DNA of 64,000 nucleotides from Armigeres subalbatus (lineage: Eukaryota > Arthropoda > Insecta > Diptera > Culicidae). Below are positions 56,476 to 64,000 of the stretch, piece after piece. A model generated the notes under the pieces. That model was not told the DNA's origin, did not search any database, and worked only from the letters and a program-made list of their open reading frames with translations. The stretch is from assembly GCF_024139115.2 (NCBI RefSeq), contig NC_085141.1, positions 174,170,994-174,234,993 of the forward strand. Direction: 5' to 3'. The first letter of the stretch is position 1. Each line of letters opens with the position of its first letter. The translations under genes were made by a program, and so were the position numbers.

Positions 56476-56685
56476 CGCGTTTTGCTTGCATCCGAAAATT
56501 AACACACACACATTCGCATCCGTACCTCCTTTCATTTTTTTTTCATTTATTTTCTGCATCATCATCATCATCATCATCATCATACTGGTTCAAAACTAGT
56601 ACGACAATCTAATAGATCCAATATTCATATTGGAATCGAACAACACATTTTTATCTAACACTCATTGCTAACAATATCTACCACA
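56476..56685 (-). repeat. 5' LTR, outer part
   Basis: On the minus strand starts TGTGGTAGATATTG, includes an (ATG)n microsatellite (56557-56582 on plus as CATCAT) and reaches the P-element end. It has no counterpart next to the other LTR segment at 43158. Confidence 0.65.
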
Positions 56686-56690
56686 TGGTT

Positions 56691-56698
56691 CACAGCCT
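56691..56698. mobile_element. Right end of the MITE split by the LTR element
   Basis: CACAGCCT completes the TIR whose other end is AGGCTGTG at 42716. TA follows at 56699-56700. Confidence 0.8.
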
Positions 56699-56700
56699 TA

Positions 56701-57310
56701 GAATGATTTGTCGCATGACACATTTTGCTCTTAAATCGGAAATGTCCCCTTCCACAGGTTCCGCTGGGGCACTAAGTGATATTCCGGGAGTGGTCAATGA
56801 GTTGTTTTACACTTTACAGCCTCACCAGAACTTTATTTGTGAACATACATGAAAATAGAGCTGACGCACGATACGTTTGGTCCAAAGCAGGCCATGTCAA
56901 TCGTCCTTTATGGAATCACCAATGTTTTTGTAATGTTGTAATGTTTTTAATGTTTGACCACCACTAGATTTAAGAATTCCGTGTAGACAGCACAGTCCAA
57001 TGAATAAATTACAAATACAATACAATACCAGAAGATTATTCATGAGAAATCATGAAGATAGAGCAGTTTCATGACTTATTTGGGTTAACAAATGAAAATG
57101 TCCATTCCTGCAGATTCCTCCGTGGCGCTCCATGAGGTCCCGTGGCCAATGAGGTCTTACAAACTTTTCAGACGTACCAGAAGATTATTCATGAGAAATC
57201 ATAAAAAGCTGTCACATGACATGTTTTGGGCTAAAAACTGAAATATCCCCCTCTAAGGCTTCCCCGGAGGCATTTGGGGACATCCTGGAGACGCTTATAA
57301 GCATTTCAAA
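56701..57310 (+). repeat. Right part of the ~150-bp degenerate tandem repeat
   Basis: Units near 56740, 57095 and 57240 share GAAATGTCCCCTTCCACAGG-like, CTGGGGCACT and GACGTACCAGAAGATTATTC-like blocks with 42200-42713. It resumes exactly where the left array stops. Confidence 0.75.
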
Positions 57311-57684
57311 AATCTGAAAATCCCTAATAAAGCACATTCCATCACGTACACTGGGGTCGCTTTTTACACGGGTTGTTTTTACGTTCTAACCGGATTTCGG
57401 GATTTACGTGGATTTTTATACTTGTTTAACCGATTCAATACGGATGGGTCATATATGACCCAAGACGAAAATCAGCTGTCAAAAATCAGTTTTAAGAGAT
57501 AGAGCCTTGCTTTCTTCAGCAAAAATGTTTACAATTAACCGTTCCATCCAGGAAAAATATTGCCCAGGTCAGGTTACGGTTCTAAGAAATCAACACCATT
57601 TTTCTACTACATTCTGGTTAAATAATTGAAATTTAAATGCTTTATGATAATATCCCACGCCTGTCCAGCGATATAACTGACCTT
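57311..57684. other. Spacer between two repeat arrays, nothing seen
   Basis: No gene or repeat recognised. A local GGGTCATATATGACCC palindrome lies at 57446-57461. Confidence 0.5.
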
Positions 57685-59685
57685 TTCCAATACCAACGAT
57701 ACTCCAAACAGTTCTTGAACTCAGATCTTAATATTCAAATCGGTCAACAAAAAGATCTACGATGTCCCCACTAGTTTTATGAGTTGGAATAGCTCCAGGG
57801 TTCCTCATTACACCCTTACAGATACACTAGAGAATTCGTTCGACATCTACGACACTCCAAACTCTCCTTGAGATCAGATCTTAATATACAAATCGATCAC
57901 CATGAATATCTTCGATGTCCCCACTAGTTTTATGATTTGGAATAGCTCCAGGGTTCCTTATTATACCCTTACAGATACACTAGAGAATTCGTTCGACATC
58001 TACGACACTCCAAACTCTCCTTGAGATCAGATCTTAATATACAAATCGATCACCATGAATATCTTCGATGTCCCCACTAGTTTTATGAGTTGGAATAGCT
58101 CCAGGGTTCCTTATTATACCCTTACAGATACACTATAGAATTCGTTCGACATCTACGACACTCCAAACTATCCTTGAGATCAGATCTTAATATACAAATC
58201 GATCACCATGAATATCTTCGATGTCCCCACTAGTTTTATGAGTTGGAATAGCTCCAGGGTTCCTCATTACGACGTTACAGACACACTAGATAATTCGTTC
58301 GACATCTACGACACTCCAAACTATCCTTGAGATCAGATCTTGATATCCAAATCGAGCAACATGAAGATCTGCGATGTCCCCACTAGTTTTATGATTTGGA
58401 ATAGCTCCAGGGTTCCTTATTATACCCTTACAGATACACTAGAGAATTTGTTCGACATCTACGACACTCCAAACTCTCCTTGATCTCATATCTTAATATT
58501 GAAATCAATCAATATGAAGACTTCGATGTCCCCACTAGTTTTATGGGTTGGAATAGCTCCAGGGTTCCTCATTACACCCTTACAGATACACTAGAGAACT
58601 CGTTCGACATCTATGACACTCCAAACTCTCCTTTAGCTCATATCTTAAAATTCAAATCGATCAACATGAAGATCTTTGATGTCCCTACTAGTTTTATGCG
58701 TTGGAATAGCTCCAAGGTTCCTCATTACACCCTTACAGATACACTAGAGAATTCGTTCGACATCTACGACACTCCAAACTCTCCTTGAGATCAGATCTTA
58801 ATATACAAATCGATCAACATGAATATCTTCGATGTCCCCACTAGTTTTATGATTTGGAATAGCTCCAGGGTTCCTTATTATTCCCTTGCAGATACACTAG
58901 AGAATTTGTTCGACATCTACGACACTCCAAACTCTCCTTGATCTCAGATCTTAATATTGAAATCAATCAACATGAAGATCTTCGATGTCCCCACTAGTTT
59001 TATGAGTTGGAATAGCTCCAGGGTTCCTCATTACACCATTACAGACACACTAGAGAATTCGTTCGACATCTACGACATTCCAATCTATCCTTGAGATCAG
59101 ATCTTGATATCCAAATCGAACAACATGAAGATCTTCGATGTCCCCACTAGTTTTATGATTTGGAATAGCTCCAGGGTTCCTTATTATACCCTTACAGATA
59201 CACTAGAGAATTTGTTCGTCATCTACGACACTCCAAACTCTCCTTGATCTCAGATCTTAATATTGAAATCAATCAATATGAAGACTTCGATGTCCCCACT
59301 AGTTTTATGCGTTGGACTAGCTCCAAGGTTCCTCATTACACCCTTACAAATACACTATAGAATTCGTTCGACATCTACGACACTCCAAACTCTCCTTGAG
59401 ATCAGATCTTAATATACAAATCGATCACCATGAATATCTTCGATGTCCCCACTAGTTTTATGAGTTGGAATAGCTCCAGGGTTCCTCATTACGACGTTAC
59501 AGACACACTAGATAATTCGTTCGACATCTACGGCACTCCAAACTATCCTTGAGATCAGATCTTGATATCCAAATCGAACAACATGAAGATCTGCGATGTC
59601 CCCACTAGTTTTATGATTTGGAATAGCTCCAGGGTTCCTTATTATACCCTTACAGATACACTAGAGATACACAGATACACACTAG
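57685..59685 (+). repeat. 153-bp satellite, left array (~13 monomers)
   Basis: Monomers share GATGTCCCCACTAGTTTTAT, GGAATAGCTCCAGGGTTCCT and TTCGTTCGACATCTACGACA blocks. At least four monomer types differ in the GATCAGATCTTAATATACAA region. The period of 153 is divisible by three, so one frame stays open within monomers and closes at TGA where CTCCTTGA occurs. Confidence 0.93.
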
Positions 59686-61374
59686 CGGGCAGCAGGGACC
59701 ATGTTCAAGGGCTTGACGACCCCTCCCCAGCCGTCTGTGAGTCCGGGGGTTCTGCCTAGGAGGTGGTGGGGTTAACAGGGGGCGCTGTTAGTTCCCTCCC
59801 AAAAACCACATATCCGCAAGCAAACCTTATCAAGCGACCGTGTGCCGCTTAAAGCATACAAGCCCCTAACCCCGAATCCCAAGGTGTCAGGCGACCCGTG
59901 CCGAAGGGATGAATGGCCTGGGGGGTGAAACAATTAGCCAGGTCGTTAACGGAGCCTGTGGAGGTTCCACAGAGTGAGGGCTGCTCCGGCGGCAAGCGGG
60001 TAGCAATGGGTGGTACCCCCACACCCCCAAGTCGTGCACATGGGGTGCAAGCGAATGGACCTGGTGGTATTACCCGTAAAACCCTCACAGAATGAGGGAC
60101 CGAATCTATGGGTGAGCACACAAGTAAGTCTCTGCATGGTACGCATGGTCGGTAGTGTTAGAATGACTGAAGTCTGGTGAGGCCTGGCAGGAGTGTCGGG
60201 GCAGATACCTCTGCGGCACCTCAGAAGTAGGGGACACGAAAGTCTCGCTGCGTCTGGCAGGAGTGTCGGGGGGTTGATGCTTCTGCGGCACCTCAGAAAT
60301 CGGAGACATGTAAGGTAGTGGTGCGACCCTGTTCCAGAATGGGGAGACCACCACATTGGCTGAGGACTACCTGGGCTTCGAAATGTCAATGGGTGGGTGC
60401 TACCGGCATAGTACCTAACGGTGACCTATTGGCAGTATCAAAGCCTGGGTAGGTGAGTGTTAGGCACGTCTGACGTGCCGGGTGTTCCACGCCCAAACGA
60501 TGCACAGGAGGTGCACAGAGTGGATAAAAAATGGGAGATGGGGGTATTACAACCCCCACTGAGTGAGTGACTGAATGTCAAAGAGAGTGGTGCACAAGTG
60601 GTGCAAGCGATTGGGACTGAATGTATGAGCGAGCACACCAGTTAGACTCGCATGGTACGTATGGTCAGAGTGGCTGCTTAGGCAGTAGTGTGATCCGGCT
60701 GTCAGGGACGGAATGAGTGAAGTCTCGCTAGGCCTGGCAGGAGTGTCGGGGGCAGATACCTCTGCGGCACCTCAGAAGTAGGGGACACGAAAGTCTCGCT
60801 ATGACTGGCAGGAGTGTCGGGGGGTTGATGCCTCTGCGGCACCTCAGAAATAGGAGACATGAAAGGGTCTGCCTCGTAGCTGAGGTAGGAGCGGCATAGG
60901 AGCCACCAACCTAGGGTCGCCTCCGGCTTGGTAGACAAGTGGTGCCATTCTGTTGCAGGACGGGGTGAGCACCATACTGAATGAGGACTGTCTATGTTGT
61001 GAGATGGCGGCATTGGGGTACCCCCTGCAGGGTGCCTGATCTTCCCTTGCAGTCATTCAAGCGCCATAGGCAGGTGAGTGTTGGGGCACATGTGGTGCCA
61101 GTATGTCTTGTGCAAATGTGTTGCATGGGGAGTGTCGAAGAGTTGAGGCGCATACGTGCACTTGTGTACGTCATGGAGGGGGCGCAATGCCCAATAGTCA
61201 TCCCCCGAAGTATTGCTTAATTGCGGGCCGGGGGAATGACTGGAGAGGAAGGAGTTGGTTTTAGTGGGTCGGGAGTGGTGATCCCATCCCCACACTACCT
61301 GGGTTCGCCTCCCCAGGTGTCTGTTTGCAGATTTCCATTACCTTCGTTAAAAAAAAAAAAAAAAAAAAAAAAAA
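59686..61374 (+). mobile_element. Poly(A)-tailed non-coding retroposon inserted in the satellite
   Basis: GC-rich 1.69-kb insert ending in 26 A residues (61349-61374). ACACTAG borders both sides. It contains a 5' block also found antisense at 23640-23900. A repeated ~560-bp module (60160 and 60715: GGCAGGAGTGTCGGGG, CTCTGCGGCACCTCAGAA) and GAGCACACAAGT motifs of the R1-like 3' UTR are also present. No RT frame. It looks like an internally deleted non-LTR element mobilised in trans. Confidence 0.65.
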
Positions 61375-64000
61375 CACTAGAGAATTTGTTCGACATCTAC
61401 GACACTCCAAACTCTCCTTGATCTCATATCTTAATATTGAAATCAATCAATATGAAGACTTCGATGTCCCCACTAGTTTTATGGGTTGGAATAGCTCCAG
61501 GGTTCCCCATTACACCCTTACAGATACACTAGAGAACTCGTTCGACATCTATGACACTCCAAACTCTCCTTTAGCTCATATCTTAAAATTCAAATCGATC
61601 AACATGAAGATCTTTGATGTCCCTACTAGTTTTATGCGTTGGAATAGCTCCAAGGTTCCTCATTACACCCTTACAGATACACTAGAGAATTCGTTCGACA
61701 TCTACGACACTCCAAACTCTCCTTGAGATCAGATCTTAATATACAAATCGATCAACATGAATATCTTCGATGTCCCCACTAGTTTTATGATTTGGAATAG
61801 CTCCAGGGTTCCTTATTATTCCCTTGCAGATACACTAGAGAATTTGTTCGACATCTACGACACTCCAAACTCTCCTTGATCTCAGATCTTAATATTGAAA
61901 TCAATCAACATGAAGATCTTCGATGTCCCCACTAGTTTTATGAGTTGGAATAGCTCCAGGGTTCCTCATTACACCATTACAGACACACTAGAGAATTCGT
62001 TCGACATCTACGACACTCCAATCTATCCTTGAGATCAGATCTTGATATCCAAATCGAACAACATGAAGATCTTCGATGTCCCCACTAGTTTTATGATTTG
62101 GAATAGCTCCAGGGTTCCTTATTATACCCTTACAGATACACTATAGAATTCGTTCGACATCTACGACACTCCAAACTCTCCTTGAGATCAGATCTTAATA
62201 TACAAATCGATCACCATGAATATCTTCGATGTCCCCACTAGTTTTATGGGTTGGAATAGCTCCAAGGTTCCTCATTACACCCTTACAAATACACTATAGA
62301 ATTCGTTCGACATCTACGACACTCCAAACTCTCCTTGAGATCAGATCTTAATATACAAATCGATCACCATGAATATCTTCGATGTCCCCACTAGTTTTAT
62401 GAGTTGGAATAGCTCCAGGGTTCCTCATTACGACGTTACAGACACACTAGATAATTCGTTCGACATCTACGACACTCCAAACTATCCTTGAGATCAGATC
62501 TTGATATCCAAATCGAACAACATGAAGATCTTCGATGTCCCCACTAGTTTTATGATTTGGAATAGCTCCAGGGTTCCTCATTACACCATTACAGACACAC
62601 TAGAGAATTCGTTCGACATCTACGACACTCCAATCTATCCTTGAGATCAGATCTTGATATCCAAATCGAACAACATGAAGATCTGCGATGTCCCCACTAG
62701 TTTTATGATTTGGAATAGCTCCAGTGTTCCTTATTATACCCTTACAGATACACTAGAGAATTTGTTCGACATCTACGACACTCCAAACTCTCCTTGATCT
62801 CAAATCTTAATATTGAAATCAATCAATATGAAGACTTCGATGTCCCCACTAGTTTTATGAGTTGGAATAGCTCCAGGGTTCCTCATTACACCCTTACAGA
62901 TACACTAGAGAATTCGTTCGACATCTATGACACTCCAAACTCTCCTTTAGCTCAGATCTTAAAATTCAAATCGATCAACATGAAGATCTTTGATGTCCCT
63001 ACTAGTTTTATGCGTTGGAATAGCTCCAAGGTTCCTCATTACACCCTTACAGATACACTAGAGAATTCGTTCGACATCTACGACACTCCAAACTCTCCTT
63101 GAGATCAGATCTTAATATACAAATCGATCAACATGAATATCTTCGATGTCCCCACTAGTTTTATGATTTGGAATAGCTCCAGGGTTCCTTATTATTCCCT
63201 TGCAGATACACTAGAGAATTTGTTCGACATCTACGACACTCCAAACTCTCCTTGATCTCAGATCTTAATATTGAAATCAATCAACATGAAGATCTTCGAT
63301 GTCCCCACTAGTTTTATGAGTTGGAATAGCTCCAGGGTTCCTCATTACACCATTACAGACACACTAGAGAATTCGTTCGACATCTACGACACTCCAATCT
63401 ATCCTTGAGATCAGATCTTGATATCTAAATCGAACAACATGAAGATCTTCGATGTCCCCACTAGTTTTATGATTTGGAATAGCTCCAGGGTTCCGTATTA
63501 TACCCTTACAGATACACTAGAGAATTTGTTCGTCATCTACGACACTCCAAACTCTCCTTGATCTCAGATCTTAATATTGAAATCAATCAATATGAAGACT
63601 TCGATGTCCCCACTAGTTTTATGCGTTGGAATAGCTCCAAGGTTCCTCATTACACCCTTACAAATACACTATAGAATTCGTTCGACATCTACGACACTCC
63701 AAACTCTCCTTGAGATCAGATCTTAATATACAAATCGCTCACCATGAATATCTTCGATGTCCCCACTAGTTTTATGAGTTGGAATAGCTCCAGGGTTCCT
63801 CATTACGACGTTACAGACACACTAGATAATTCGTTCGACATCTACGACACTCCAAACTATCCTTGAGATCAGATCTTGATATCCAAATCGAACAACATGA
63901 AGATCTGCGATGTCCCCACTAGTTTTATGATTTGGAATAGCTCCAGGGTTCCTCATAACACTCTTACAGATACACTAGAGAACTCGTTCGACATCTATGA
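61375..64000 (+). repeat. 153-bp satellite, right array, with ~1376-bp higher-order repeat
   Basis: About 17 monomers to the window edge. The monomer order starting at 61379 recurs at 62755, an interval of 1376 (nine monomers). The order also matches 58437 onward in the left array. The array continues beyond the window. Confidence 0.92.

Larger units (their letters stand above)
43010..56685 (-). mobile_element. Ty3/gypsy-type LTR element, 13.7 kb with nested insertions and inverted interior
   Basis: Outer ends TGTCGTGACC (43010) and CTACCACA (56685) are flanked by the 5-bp duplication TGGTT (43005-43009, 56686-56690) inside a MITE. On the minus strand the 5' LTR runs from 56685 to 49744. It is split by a P element (50110-56475) and a 208-bp MITE, and is followed after 2 nt by a tRNA-Ser-type PBS. 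The 3' LTR end is at 43158-43010. The gag-pol genes lie on the plus strand, opposite to the LTR/PBS polarity. The inversion model is inference. Confidence 0.75.

Noticed and set aside
42714..56700. A 14-kb giant transposon bounded by AGGCTGTGAACCAT and ATGGTTCACAGCCT carrying both gag-pol and a P transposase
   Set aside because: These ends belong to a small MITE with ~50-bp arms that was split by an LTR insertion; the TGGTT duplication and the matched arms explain them.
61325..63102. Protein-coding genes in the 153-bp satellite (frames of 102-133 codons)
   Set aside because: The frames arise because the period is a multiple of three; most monomers end in TGA and there is no start context or splice structure.

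Overview
This is eukaryotic DNA, almost certainly from an aedine mosquito (Aedes type). It carries one conserved host gene with canonical GT-AG introns, full-length Feilai-type tRNA-derived SINEs with target-site duplications, and a dense mix of insect non-LTR, LTR and DNA transposons. No bacterial operons, rRNA, CRISPR or phage genes are present.

Host gene: seven phase-consistent plus-strand exons between 12771 and 35009 encode the middle and C-terminal parts of a Sap47/SYAP1-type BSD-domain protein. The N-terminal exon(s) lie upstream of 12771 and I did not find them. Its last intron (16699-34881) is about 18 kb of transposon debris: a Jockey-like element with MITEs, a pogo/Tc1-like non-autonomous element holding a 129-bp-arm palindrome, RTE, I/Loa and Ty1/copia fragments, and other MITEs.

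Layout: 1-6500 holds a 627-bp tRNA-headed SINE with a 24-bp target duplication, a Feilai copy and a TA-flanked MITE. 6500-11690 is a minus-strand R1-clade element split by an intact but non-coding LTR element (7756-11324) that carries a 61-bp tandem array. 12771-35009 is Sap47. 36707-41536 has a large tRNA-bearing palindrome, a second R1-clade fragment and a cluster of MITEs. 42200-57310 is a nest of insertions: a ~150-bp repeat array, split by a MITE, split by a 13.7-kb Ty3/gypsy-type LTR element, whose LTR is split by a 6.4-kb P element with a THAP-domain transposase, whose intron contains a Feilai SINE. 57685-64000 is a 153-bp higher-order satellite interrupted by a poly(A)-tailed retroposon.

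Most unusual: the Ty3/gypsy gag-pol (43838-48732) has two short GT-AG introns which, if spliced, join gag to protease-RT-RNase H and then to integrase. The whole coding block is also in the opposite orientation to the element's own LTRs and tRNA-Ser-type primer-binding site. The junctions are best explained by an internal inversion, possibly linked to the P element whose end abuts the same LTR nucleotide. All of this was read by eye; no database search or alignment software was used.
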